NCBI RefSeq assembly: GCF_002879885.1
Contig: NZ_PNYA01000009.1
Coordinates: 62,001 to 126,000 of the forward strand
DNA length: 64,000 bases
Reading direction: 5' to 3'
Source: Trinickia dabaoshanensis
Lineage (GTDB): Bacteria > Pseudomonadota > Gammaproteobacteria > Burkholderiales > Burkholderiaceae
Part shown: positions 56,481-64,000 of the stretch, one piece after another
Numbering within the stretch: position 1 is the first letter of the stretch
How the letters are laid out: each line of letters opens with the position of its first letter
Program-made: the position numbers and the translations under genes
Notes under the pieces: model-generated
Seen by the model: only the letters and a program-made list of their open reading frames with translations
What the model was told of the DNA's origin: nothing
Databases searched by the model: none

Positions 56481-57089
56481 TTGAGCGAAAGCATAGCACG
56501 CAACCCCTCGGCGGAATCGAAAGCCGAGCTGCGAAAACGCTTGCTCCAAGCGCGTCTCGACACGCAACGGCAGGGCCTTGCCGACATCTCGCTCGCCGCC
56601 CATTTGAACGAGGCGCTGGCAAGCTTCGCGCCCCATACCGTGGGATTTTATTGGCCCCTCGCGGGCGAGTTCGATGCGCGCGCAATCATGGGAGCATGGC
56701 TCGAAGGCGACGTGCGGCGCCAGGCCGCGTTGCCCGTCGTCGCCATGAAAGGTCAAGCGCTTCAGTTTCACGCATGGACGCCCGCCACCCCCATGCGCGT
56801 CGGCGCGCATCGCATTCCGGAACCCGAGCAGGCGCGGGTGGTCTTGCCCGACCTACTGCTCGTGCCGTGCGTGGGCTTCGACGATGACGGCTATCGCCTA
56901 GGGTATGGCGGGGGCTATTACGATCGCACGCTCGCCGCCTGGCCCGGCGTGGCCCGCCCGGTCACGGTGGGCATCGGCTACGAAGCCTGTCGTGCGCCGC
57001 TGCCGCGTGAACTGCACGACATACCGCTCGACGCGCTCGTCACCGATGCGGGCTTGTTCAAGCAACCGCGTGCGCTGCAAGTGCCATAA
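56481..57089 (+). CDS. fau: 5-formyltetrahydrofolate cyclo-ligase
   Basis: This 202-residue enzyme converts 5-formyl-THF to 5,10-methenyl-THF with ATP (folate salvage). Landmarks are KAELRKRLLQARLD near the start, LPDLLLVPCVGFDDDGYRLGYGGGYYDR (as a region, about 124-151), the ATP/Mg site containing GYGGGYYDR. The TTG at 56481 is preceded by GGGGAG with a 6-nt spacer, which decides it over the TTG at 56454. It is divergent from slt. In many bacteria the 6S RNA gene lies beside this gene; none is seen here. Confidence 0.93.
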   Translation: MSESIARNPSAESKAELRKRLLQARLDTQRQGLADISLAAHLNEALASFAPHTVGFYWPLAGEFDARAIMGAWLEGDVRRQAALPVVAMKGQALQFHAWTPATPMRVGAHRIPEPEQARVVLPDLLLVPCVGFDDDGYRLGYGGGYYDRTLAAWPGVARPVTVGIGYEACRAPLPRELHDIPLDALVTDAGLFKQPRALQVP

Positions 57090-57119
57090 AGGGCGCGCGC
57101 CGGTCGAGCCGGCTTAGGC

Positions 57120-57632
57120 TCAAAGCGAAGCGGCCGCGCGCGCCGCCGTGTCGTAGAGCCCCGAGGCGTTGCGCATCAACTGAGCGGCCTCGCCGATCTG
57201 GTCATTGGCGAGCCCGCTCTCTTTGAGTGCCGCGATCAGGCAGCTTTCCCTCACTTCGCGGTACTTGTTGCAGAGATCGCGTCCCGCCGGCGTCGCCGAG
57301 AAGAAGACTTCCTTGCCGGTCTTTTCGCTTTTTACATACCCTCTACTTACGAGCTTCTTCAATGCATACGTGGCGACGTGCGTGTCCTCGATATTGAGCA
57401 CGAAACAGATGTCGGCGAGCTTTTTCTTGCGTTCCCGATGGCTGACGTGATGGAGCAGCGACACTTCGATGGCCGTCATATCCTTGGCGCCGGCCGCCGA
57501 CATGCATCGCACCATCCAGCGATTGAACGCGTTGCTCGCCATGATCAGACCGTATTCGAATTCCGAGAGCTCGACGCTCGTCTCGGAGACGAGATGTTCC
57601 GAAGATACGATCTTGGTCGGATGGCGCGACAT
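57120..57632 (-). CDS. MarR/winged-helix transcriptional regulator
   Basis: This 170-residue protein has a winged helix-turn-helix (about 55-135): MTAIEVSLLHHVSHRERKKK, then LADICFVLNIEDTHVATYAL as recognition region and VKSEKTGKEVFFSATPAG as wing. It resembles a group of MarR-like predicted regulators of proteobacteria. It is divergent from the 5-oxoprolinase operon, and a palindrome lies in the shared promoter region, so it may repress both (inference). The start is the first ATG of the conserved region; the frame stays open further upstream. Confidence 0.85.
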   Translation of the reverse strand: MSRHPTKIVSSEHLVSETSVELSEFEYGLIMASNAFNRWMVRCMSAAGAKDMTAIEVSLLHHVSHRERKKKLADICFVLNIEDTHVATYALKKLVSRGYVKSEKTGKEVFFSATPAGRDLCNKYREVRESCLIAALKESGLANDQIGEAAQLMRNASGLYDTAARAAASL

Positions 57633-57727
57633 GGCGGCTAACAAACTGAGGGTGGAAAAAGGAGTGTGCGAAGTGTACGCCGCGCATCGTCCGATCAGCA
57701 CTAGCAAAAACGCTTATGGGTAAAATG

Positions 57728-57742
57728 TCGATAAATTATCGA
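57728..57742. promoter_or_regulatory. Perfect palindrome at the pxp/marR divergent promoter
   Basis: TCGATAA and TTATCGA are exact inverted copies around a single central A, 15 bp in total. A -10-like TAAAAT lies immediately before it at 57721-57726, so the palindrome sits at the expected transcription start of the pxp operon, a typical repressor position. It lies 96-110 bp upstream of the MarR start. Confidence 0.6.
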
Positions 57743-57819
57743 TAATGCACCTTGAACAGAACCAGAGGACCGAGCGCCGCACCCCACCGGTAAAGGGCGC
57801 CGCGCCGGCCAAGGCCTAC

Positions 57820-58554
57820 ATGAAATCAACCTCACGCTCAGCGTCGTCCGCCGCCGCCGATGGGCTTGCGCAGCGCGCCTCGGGCGATTCGGCGCGCGAT
57901 ACGACGGCGGCTCGGATCTACCCGTTCGGCGATAGCGCGCTCGTGTGCGAGGCGCCGGCGCCCGCGACGCTCGCATGCCAGCAGCGCATTTGGGCGCTCG
58001 CCCAGGCCGTGCTCGAATGGCCGGGCGTCGTCGAGGTCGTGCCGGGTATGAATAATCTGACGATCGTCTTCGATCCGGCTTCCGTCGATTTGGAGGCGCG
58101 CGCGGCCGATCTCTCGGTCGCTTGGGACCGGGCGGTCGGCGTGGATCCGCACACTCGGGAAATCGAGATCGGCGTGCGCTACGGCGGCGAGGACGGTCCC
58201 GATTTGCGCGCGGTCGCCGAGTACACCGGCCTCACCGTCGAGGAGGTCGTCCGGCGTCACTCGAGCGCGCAATACATCGTGTTTTTCGTCGGCTTTCAGC
58301 CCGGCTTCGCCTATCTCGGCGGCCTAGATCCATCGCTGCACATGCCGCGCCGGGCGGTGCCCCGGGTCGTCGTACCGGCCGGCGCGGTCGGCATCGGCGG
58401 CGCGCAAACAGGTATCTATCCGGCGGCCTCCCCGGGTGGCTGGCAATTGATCGGCCGCACGCCGTCGCAGTTATTCGATCCCACCCGGGAACGGCCGACG
58501 CTGCTCGAACCGGGCGACCGCGTCCGCTTCACCGTCTTGGAGATCGAGCCATGA
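57820..58554 (+). CDS. pxpB: 5-oxoprolinase subunit PxpB
   Basis: PxpB is one of three subunits of the bacterial ATP-dependent 5-oxoprolinase, which opens 5-oxoproline (pyroglutamate) to glutamate in the cytosol. The 244-residue protein carries the allophanate-hydrolase subunit 1 (KipI-like) domain with IYPFGDSALVCE and the late VGFQPGFAYLGGLD and GIGGAQTGIYPAASPGGW motifs. The ATG at 57820 has AAGG 5 nt upstream; an earlier ATG at 57745 lacks a ribosome-binding site and overlaps the operator region. It overlaps pxpC by 4 bp. Confidence 0.93.
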   Translation: MKSTSRSASSAAADGLAQRASGDSARDTTAARIYPFGDSALVCEAPAPATLACQQRIWALAQAVLEWPGVVEVVPGMNNLTIVFDPASVDLEARAADLSVAWDRAVGVDPHTREIEIGVRYGGEDGPDLRAVAEYTGLTVEEVVRRHSSAQYIVFFVGFQPGFAYLGGLDPSLHMPRRAVPRVVVPAGAVGIGGAQTGIYPAASPGGWQLIGRTPSQLFDPTRERPTLLEPGDRVRFTVLEIEP

Positions 58555-59600
58555 TCGACCTCGTGCGCGCCGGCATGCTTTCTTCGGTGCAAGATCTCGG
58601 CCGGGCGGGATACCGGCACCTCGGTATCGCCAAAGCGGGCGCGCTCGACACGCTCGCGCTCGAAGTCGGCAATCGCCTCGTCGGCAACGAACCGCAAGCG
58701 GCCGCGATCGAAGTCACGATCGGGCCGGTGGCGCTGCGCTTCACGCGCGCCACGCGCATCGCGCTGACCGGCGCGCAATTCAACGCGACGCTCGACGGCG
58801 CGAGGGTCCATACCTGGTGGAGCCTGCCGGTTCGGGCCGGCCAAGAGTTGCTCCTGCAAGGTCCCGTGCGCGGCATGCGTGGCTACGTGTGCGTGCAGGG
58901 CGGCATCGACGTCATCCCGGTACTCGGCTCGCGCAGCACCGATTTGGCCGCCGGCTTCGGCGGACTCGGCGGACGCAAGCTGCGCGACGGCGACAGATTG
59001 CCGATGGGCCAAAGCATTCGGCGGCAAGATCGGGCCACCGGTGTCGATGCCCCGGCTTTCGGCGTGAAGGCGCCCGAGTGGTGCCGCTTCGCCGAAGCGG
59101 CGCGCGAGCCCGCGCGGCACGGCAAATACGTTGCGAGCGGCGAACGCGGAGAGACGATTCGCGTGCTGCGTGGCCCCGAATACGATTCGTTCACCGAGGC
59201 CGCGCGCACCGCATTCTGGTCGAACACATGGCGCGTCACGCCGAACAGCAATCGAATGGGGTATCGGCTCGAGGGCAGCGCCTTGAGCCGCGAACAAGAG
59301 TGCGATCTGCTCTCGCACGCGGTATTGCCCGGCACCATCCAAGTCCCCGGCAACGGTCAACCGATCGTGCTCATGGGGGACGCGCACACGACCGGCGGGT
59401 ATCCGCGGATCGGCGTGGTCATCGCCGCCGATTTATGGAAGCTTGCCCAGGTCCGGCTCGGGGCCGCCGTGCGCTTCGTGCGTTCGACGCGCGAGGAAGC
59501 GCGCTACGCACTGGCCGAGGAACACGCGTATCTGCGGCAGATCGATGCCGCGATCGCCATGCATGAAGAGCGGCTGCAACGTCTTTCGCGCGCCGCTTGA
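58551..59600 (+). CDS. pxpC: 5-oxoprolinase subunit PxpC
   Basis: This 349-residue subunit (allophanate hydrolase subunit 2, KipA-like, biotin-dependent carboxyltransferase fold) works with PxpA and PxpB to convert 5-oxoproline to glutamate. Landmarks are VRAGMLSSVQDLGRAGYRHL (5-24), GYVCVQGGIDVIPVLGSRST and the C-terminal VPGNGQPIVLMGDAHTTGGY. The start overlaps the pxpB stop (ATGA), so translation is coupled. Confidence 0.94.
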   Translation: MIDLVRAGMLSSVQDLGRAGYRHLGIAKAGALDTLALEVGNRLVGNEPQAAAIEVTIGPVALRFTRATRIALTGAQFNATLDGARVHTWWSLPVRAGQELLLQGPVRGMRGYVCVQGGIDVIPVLGSRSTDLAAGFGGLGGRKLRDGDRLPMGQSIRRQDRATGVDAPAFGVKAPEWCRFAEAAREPARHGKYVASGERGETIRVLRGPEYDSFTEAARTAFWSNTWRVTPNSNRMGYRLEGSALSREQECDLLSHAVLPGTIQVPGNGQPIVLMGDAHTTGGYPRIGVVIAADLWKLAQVRLGAAVRFVRSTREEARYALAEEHAYLRQIDAAIAMHEERLQRLSRAA

Positions 59601-59621
59601 GGGTTTTGTAACGAGGTAGTC

Positions 59622-60374
59622 ATGAATATCGATTTGAACGCCGATCTCGGCGAAGGCGGCGACGCCGATGAAGCGCTGCTGGGCCTCGTCAGCTCGGCGA
59701 ACATCGCCTGCGGCTGGCACGCCGGGGGCGCCAACGCGATGCGCGATTGCGTGCGGCTTGCCGTCAAGCAAGGGGTGGCGATCGGCGCGCACCCGAGCTT
59801 TCACGACCCGGACAATTTCGGGCGCAAGGAAATGCATTTGCCGCCCGACGACATTTATGCCGGGATACTCTACCAACTCGGCGCGCTCTCGGCGATCGCC
59901 CAGGCCGAAGGTGTGCGCGTGGCGCATCTGAAGCCGCACGGCGCGTTGTATAACCAGGCGGCACGCGATCCGGCCATCGCCGAGGCGATCATCTCGGCGG
60001 TGCACGATTTCGATCCGTCGGTCGCCGTGTTCGGCCTCGCCGGCAGCCGGTTCATTTCGATGGCGCGCGAGGCGGGGCTCGTCGCCGTGGAAGAGGGATT
60101 CGCCGATCGCGGCTACCGCACCGACGGCTCGCTCGTGCCGCGCAGCGAACCGGGTGCGCTGATCGACGACGACGACGAAATGCTCGCGCATGTCCTTTCG
60201 ATGGTGCGCGACAAGCGCGTGCGAGCGGTGAACGGCGATTGGGTCACGCTCGACGTGCGCACGTTGTGTCTGCACGGCGACGGCCCGCATGCCCTTGCGT
60301 TCGCGCAGAAGTTGCGCCGCACGCTCGATGAAAACGGTGTCGATGTGCTGCCCGCGTCCTCGCTGGCCCATTGA
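59622..60374 (+). CDS. pxpA: 5-oxoprolinase subunit PxpA (LamB/YcsF family)
   Basis: This 250-residue protein is the LamB/YcsF-type subunit of 5-oxoprolinase. It begins [20 protein letters not shown], the invariant family start, and has [29 protein letters not shown] and [13 protein letters not shown]. It completes the pxpB-pxpC-pxpA order 21 bp after pxpC and is clearly in the same operon. Confidence 0.95.
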   Translation: MNIDLNADLGEGGDADEALLGLVSSANIACGWHAGGANAMRDCVRLAVKQGVAIGAHPSFHDPDNFGRKEMHLPPDDIYAGILYQLGALSAIAQAEGVRVAHLKPHGALYNQAARDPAIAEAIISAVHDFDPSVAVFGLAGSRFISMAREAGLVAVEEGFADRGYRTDGSLVPRSEPGALIDDDDEMLAHVLSMVRDKRVRAVNGDWVTLDVRTLCLHGDGPHALAFAQKLRRTLDENGVDVLPASSLAH

Positions 60375-60646
60375 TGCTCTCGCATGCGGCCAAGCACGAT
60401 GACCGTATGCATGCTCGACCCGCCAAGGGTAGAAAACGATTCGCTGTCACGCGTTGTCCTCCGTGCAAGCACGCACGGGGCAACGCCGATGCAAAGCAGT
60501 GCAAGCGGCCGATAGAGCCGCGAGTGATAAGGCGATGAGGGCACAGATATAGATCGCCGGCAATTACCGCGACGGGTTAGCCCGCAATCGATAAATAAAG
60601 CGGTGCAACGCGGCGTGTTCGACGTTCGTCACTTGGAGACATATAC

Positions 60647-61420
60647 ATGCAGACCAACCTATGGCCTTTGCTCGGGGTAGCCGTCATCGTCGCCGGCTTC
60701 CTCTTGCGGTTCAATCCGATGTTGATCGTCGCTTGCGCGGCGATCGTCACCCCGCTGTGCGCGCATTTCCCACCCGACAAAATTCTCGCGGCCATCGGCA
60801 CGGGCTTTTTGAAGACACGCAATATTCCCCTCATTATCTTGCTGCCGTTGGCCGTCATCGGCCTATTGGAGCGGCACGGATTGCGCGAGCGGGCGCAAAT
60901 GTGGATCGCGAACATCAAGGCCGCGACGGCCGGTCGTCTCTTGATCGTTTATTTGCTCGTGCGTGAACTGACCGCCGCCGTCGGCTTGACCGGTTTGGGC
61001 GGACATCCGCAAATGGTGCGGCCGCTGCTTGCGCCGATGGCGGAGGGCGCGACCGAGGCGCGCTACGGCAAGATTTCCGATGCGGTGCGCTATAAGCTGC
61101 GCGCGTTTTCCGCGGCGACCGACAACGTCGGTCTGTTCTTCGGCGAGGACATCTTCGTTGCTTTCGGCGCCATCGTGTTGATGGTCACGTTTTTGAAGGA
61201 AGCGGGGATCACCGTCGCGCCGATGCACGTGGCCGTCTGGGGCATGCCGACCGCGCTGGCCGCATTCATCATTCATAGTGCGCGGTTGTATTGGCTCGAT
61301 CGACGTCTGGACAAGGAATTGAAGCAAAACGCTCGCGCGCAAGCCGGCGATCTCGAACAAGACGCAGCGCATGCCTCGAGCCTGCCCGTGCAATCGTCGG
61401 CCCGCGCCGCAGGAGAATAA
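60647..61420 (+). CDS. DUF969 membrane protein
   Basis: This 257-residue membrane protein has about six hydrophobic segments (LWPLLGVAVIVAGFLLRFNP at the start) and matches DUF969, a family almost always next to DUF979. It lies 272 bp after pxpA in the same direction, with GGAG 8 nt before the ATG. The pair probably forms a transporter, and linkage to oxoprolinase genes suggests 5-oxoproline or a related small acid as substrate (inference). The C-terminal 40 residues are hydrophilic. Confidence 0.88.
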   Translation: MQTNLWPLLGVAVIVAGFLLRFNPMLIVACAAIVTPLCAHFPPDKILAAIGTGFLKTRNIPLIILLPLAVIGLLERHGLRERAQMWIANIKAATAGRLLIVYLLVRELTAAVGLTGLGGHPQMVRPLLAPMAEGATEARYGKISDAVRYKLRAFSAATDNVGLFFGEDIFVAFGAIVLMVTFLKEAGITVAPMHVAVWGMPTALAAFIIHSARLYWLDRRLDKELKQNARAQAGDLEQDAAHASSLPVQSSARAAGE

Positions 61421-61422
61421 CC

Positions 61423-62379
61423 ATGACGCTCAAGCTCGTTCATTTGTTTTGGCTCGTCGGCGTGGTGCTGCTCGTCGTCGGTGGGATGATCCTCACTGAT
61501 AAAACCCATCCGCGTCGATTCGCGGCCGGGAGCTTTTGGATCATCTATGCGGCGATCTTTCTCGTCGGCGACTTGCTGCCGGCGGAGTTGGTGGGCGTCC
61601 TCGTGATCGCGATGGCACTCATCGCGGGATTCGGCGGCGTGCTCGGCGCCAAACCGAAGATGCCCAACGACGAGACGCGCCGGGCGAGTGCCAAGCGGCT
61701 TGGCAATCTGCTGTTCGTGCCTGCGTTGACGATTCCGGTCGTAACGGTGGTCGTCACGCTCCTTGCTGGGCGGCTCGTCGTCGGGGGAACGCCGCTTATC
61801 GAGGCGAAGAATGCGACGCTCATCGGTTTCGGCATCGGCTGCGTCGTCGCATTGGCCGTGGCGTGCTTCGTGACGCGCGATTCGGTCGGGCAATCGGCGC
61901 GGGAAGCGCGTCGGCTGATCGACGCGCTATCGTGGGCCGCGGTGCTGCCGCAAATGCTCGGGATGCTCGGGCTCGTGTTCGCCGACGCCGGAGTCGGCAA
62001 GGCCGTCGCGCACGTGGCCACCGCGTATGTGAACCTCGACTATCGTTTCGTCGCGGTGGCGGTTTACTGCATCGGCATGGCACTGTTCACGATGGTGATG
62101 GGCAATGGTTTCGCCGCGTTTCCGGTGATGACGGGGGGGATCGGCGTGCCGATTCTCGTGAACGTGTTTCATGGCAACCCGGCGGTGATGGTGGCGATCG
62201 GCATGTTCTCGGGCTACTGCGGGACGCTGATGACGCCGATGGCGGCCAACTTCAACATGGTGCCCGCAGCCTTGCTGGAATTGCCCGATAAGAACGCGGT
62301 GATCAAAGCGCAAGCGCCGACGGGGGCGATGCTGCTGGTCGTGAACATCTTGCTGCTCAATGCGTTGATGTTCAGGTAA
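61423..62379 (+). CDS. DUF979 membrane protein
   Basis: This 318-residue inner-membrane protein with about nine or ten hydrophobic segments matches DUF979. Typical segments are VHLFWLVGVVLLVVGGMIL at the start and VMGNGFAAFPVMTGGIGVPI (about 226-245). It begins 2 bp after the DUF969 stop, with an AGGAG Shine-Dalgarno inside that gene's end. The two probably act as one permease. The role in 5-oxoproline uptake or export is inferred from the pxp neighbours. Confidence 0.9.
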   Translation: MTLKLVHLFWLVGVVLLVVGGMILTDKTHPRRFAAGSFWIIYAAIFLVGDLLPAELVGVLVIAMALIAGFGGVLGAKPKMPNDETRRASAKRLGNLLFVPALTIPVVTVVVTLLAGRLVVGGTPLIEAKNATLIGFGIGCVVALAVACFVTRDSVGQSAREARRLIDALSWAAVLPQMLGMLGLVFADAGVGKAVAHVATAYVNLDYRFVAVAVYCIGMALFTMVMGNGFAAFPVMTGGIGVPILVNVFHGNPAVMVAIGMFSGYCGTLMTPMAANFNMVPAALLELPDKNAVIKAQAPTGAMLLVVNILLLNALMFR

Positions 62380-62488
62380 GGTGAACGGCGATCCTGCGCG
62401 CTCGGACGAGAGCGATCGGGTCGCCGGTGTCGATGCGCCGAAGCGGCAACATCCGCCTCGGCGCGCATGTCGCTTCCCCCCAACCCAC

Positions 62489-63040
62489 TCAATGCCGCCC
62501 ATGCTCCGACCTGCGCTTGCCGCCCTTTCCCGCCACCATCATCGCGGGGTCTAGGCTGCCGGCCGTGAGCTGAACCACCTGCAAGCTCGCCTTTTGCCAA
62601 GTCTCGTATAACCGGTACGCCGCGTCGAAAACGGCCCCCCAAGCCGGAATGCCTCCTTCCGAATCCGACGAAGCCAACTTCGAGGCATCGTCGACGAACA
62701 AGCGCGTGTACGCATTGCTCCCTTCCCGCGAGAGGCCCGCCATGTCCGCCTGCGTCGACACCGCGATGTCGTATGCCTTGCGACAGTAGCCCTGTACCTT
62801 CTCCACCATCGGCATCGGCAAGGGCCAAGAAGACGCAGGCATCATCCATTGCAGCGGCGTCTTGGGCACCACGCCGCGCCATGCCCGCTCATGCGTCTCG
62901 CCCATCATCGCCCCCGCCGTCTGCCAGTTCAAATCCGTCATGCGTTCGCAGCCGTCGAGCAGCGTCTGCGTCACCCCTAGTACCGTATCGATACCGGCCC
63001 TTTGCGTCGCGACCACCTGCTTGGGAGACATCCAGTTCAT
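62489..63040 (-). CDS. Phasin-family polyhydroxyalkanoate granule protein
   Basis: This 183-residue protein resembles the phasin family of amphipathic proteins that coat PHA storage granules. The start, MNWMSPKQVVATQRAGIDTV, and the long helical segments with periodic hydrophobics (LLDGCERMTDLNWQTAGAMM) fit. An AGGAG Shine-Dalgarno 5 nt before the ATG supports the start. No pha synthesis genes are in the window. Family placement is by overall pattern, not by a sharp motif. Confidence 0.75.
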   Translation of the reverse strand: MNWMSPKQVVATQRAGIDTVLGVTQTLLDGCERMTDLNWQTAGAMMGETHERAWRGVVPKTPLQWMMPASSWPLPMPMVEKVQGYCRKAYDIAVSTQADMAGLSREGSNAYTRLFVDDASKLASSDSEGGIPAWGAVFDAAYRLYETWQKASLQVVQLTAGSLDPAMMVAGKGGKRRSEHGRH

Positions 63041-63128
63041 ACGAACTCCTATTCACTCGGTTAGTTAGTACAACTCAATGAAATACGGACCTGCGCGTAT
63101 GCAATCGCCATGCGCGCCTCACAGGCCC

Positions 63129-63509
63129 TTAGCGCCCCCGCATGACCGCGGCGAGCCAATCGGCGCCATGCGCCGTGATACGAGGGCGGCGCTTGCCGCA
63201 CGGCAGCACCTCGAAGGTCACCAAGTTGCGCACCGACAAGCTTTCCAGATCGGCCCGATCTAGCTCGCCCTCGTTAGGCGAGCGCTGCAACACCATGAGC
63301 GCCGTCAACTCGTGCATGCTCAGAAGCCGATCGAAGCCGCGCGCCGCCGGTCGGCGAAACGCGGCGAGCGGCCATATCACGGGTTGCTCCGGGTCCGGCC
63401 CCCGCCGGGCACGCACCAGCGGTGCGCGGCACGAGCAACGAGCCGAGCAAAGCCGGCACAGCAGGCGAGGCTTCGTCATGCAGCGCGGACAAAAACGGCG
63501 CAGCCTCAT
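63129..63509 (-). CDS. Cys-rich unknown protein, possible zinc ribbon
   Basis: This 126-residue protein begins MRLRRFCPRCMTKPRLLCRL and continues with CSARCSC, giving paired Cys motifs (CPRC, CRLCSARC) that could bind zinc. The rest includes LSMHELTALMVLQRSP and a C-terminal ITAHGADWLAAVM, which looks like a winged-helix end. It starts inside the stop of the gene before it (ATGA), so the two are coupled. I do not recognise the family; a small regulator is one possibility (inference). Confidence 0.6.
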   Translation of the reverse strand: MRLRRFCPRCMTKPRLLCRLCSARCSCRAPLVRARRGPDPEQPVIWPLAAFRRPAARGFDRLLSMHELTALMVLQRSPNEGELDRADLESLSVRNLVTFEVLPCGKRRPRITAHGADWLAAVMRGR

Positions 63510-63937
63510 CGCTCGACACCCTCCCTCATCGCCGCTACGTCGCCCCTGCCGCGCTCGCCGCTCGCCGCATCGTCGCTCGACCATTCGAACCAACACACGG
63601 TGACGCCCATGAATTCGCCTGCGATTCGCGTACGCCCGTTCGCGCAGCGAAACATGCGTCGTCCCATGCGATCGAGCAGCGGCGCAAGCGACACGCCGGG
63701 CTCGCGCTCGATTTCGATGAACGGACGCCCGTCGCACCAAATCACGCGCGCCACGCGTAGATCCAAATCGCGCAGCGCTCGCCGCGCGCCGTTCAACAGC
63801 ACGAGCCGATCGAGCAAGCTGCCCGCGAGCACGCGCCGCGATGCCGGCGGTGCAGGCTGCGCGGTCGCAGGGTTCGCCTCGCTCTCGTCCGATCCGTCGT
63901 CGCGGGCGCCGTCGCCACGCTCCGTCAACCCTTCCAT
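63506..63937 (-). CDS. Unknown 143-residue protein
   Basis: I do not recognise this protein. It starts MEGLTERGDGARDDGSDESE, has an acidic low-complexity region of about 35 residues, then a compact region with LLDRLVLLNGARRALRDLDL and RVIWCDGRPFIEIER, and ends in MGVTVCWFEWS plus a charged tail. GGAG 7 nt upstream decides the start over an earlier ATG. Its stop overlaps the start of the Cys-rich gene. The order suggests a two-gene unit of unknown role. Confidence 0.6.
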   Translation of the reverse strand: MEGLTERGDGARDDGSDESEANPATAQPAPPASRRVLAGSLLDRLVLLNGARRALRDLDLRVARVIWCDGRPFIEIEREPGVSLAPLLDRMGRRMFRCANGRTRIAGEFMGVTVCWFEWSSDDAASGERGRGDVAAMREGVER

Positions 63938-64000
63938 AGCCCTTCTCCCCATGTCCGATGGCCAACGGCAGGACTTCGCCGCGCAACGCCCCGGCCCCCC

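Noticed and set aside
57745-57819. Longer start for pxpB
   Set aside because: The ATG at 57745 has no ribosome-binding site and lies next to the operator palindrome; the later ATG has AAGG.
1-64000. tRNA, rRNA, CRISPR, insertion sequence or prophage
   Set aside because: No cloverleaf-like sequence, repeat array, transposase or phage structural gene was recognised on either strand.

Overview
The window is GC-rich, densely coded chromosomal DNA, most likely from a Burkholderiaceae member (Paraburkholderia, Trinickia or Burkholderia type). The reasons are a very close homologue of the Burkholderia inward-rectifier K+ channel KirBac1.1, a fused IcmF mutase, a 1200-residue fused indolepyruvate oxidoreductase, several porin/EAL/GGDEF genes, and a glmS-glmU-ttcA-folB-midA-cca-slt-fau housekeeping block. 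The genus call is inference. I saw no tRNA, rRNA, CRISPR array, insertion sequence or prophage.

Layout. 0-8 kb: YbaK-type deacylase, DMT exporter with a divergent Lrp regulator, a fluoroacetate-dehalogenase-like hydrolase, nitronate monooxygenase and IcmF. 8-15 kb: porin, a small secreted protein, an SBF-like symporter, and two c-di-GMP enzymes (GGDEF; EAL-GGDEF). 15-19 kb: a LacI regulator, AGE-family (mannose isomerase-like) and PfkB kinase operon. 19-22 kb: two small unknown proteins, KirBac, a cupin, a candidate small RNA and a HEPN/Abi-like protein. 22-31 kb: indolepyruvate oxidoreductase, branched-chain amino acid binding protein, EAL protein, NCS2 permease and a chemoreceptor.

31.9-35.2 kb holds the most unusual locus. 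On the minus strand, a 23-residue peptide ORF with a good ribosome-binding site is followed by a hairpin, a HemN-like radical SAM protein, an EntS-like MFS exporter and an AdoMet decarboxylase. The three large genes are 8 bp apart or overlap. It looks like a ribosomally made, radical-SAM-modified, exported peptide pathway with its own supply of decarboxylated SAM. The peptide ends in K-x-x-x-W. I do not recognise it as a described system; the product is unknown.

35-44 kb: a DUF305 protein, a sugar-binding protein translationally coupled to a chemoreceptor, an unusual Nramp-family protein, TMEM175 K+ channel, PsiF-repeat protein, CheV, then an ABC-type ATPase coupled to a 62-residue basic protein, possibly a defence pair. 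44-57 kb: the housekeeping block (amino-sugar, tRNA, folate and peptidoglycan genes). 57-62.4 kb: a MarR regulator divergent from a 5-oxoprolinase (pxpBCA) operon followed by DUF969/DUF979 membrane proteins, with a perfect palindrome at the divergent promoter. 62.4-64 kb: a phasin and two overlapping unknown genes.

Coordinates are read from the sequence. Family names come from motif recognition without database searches.
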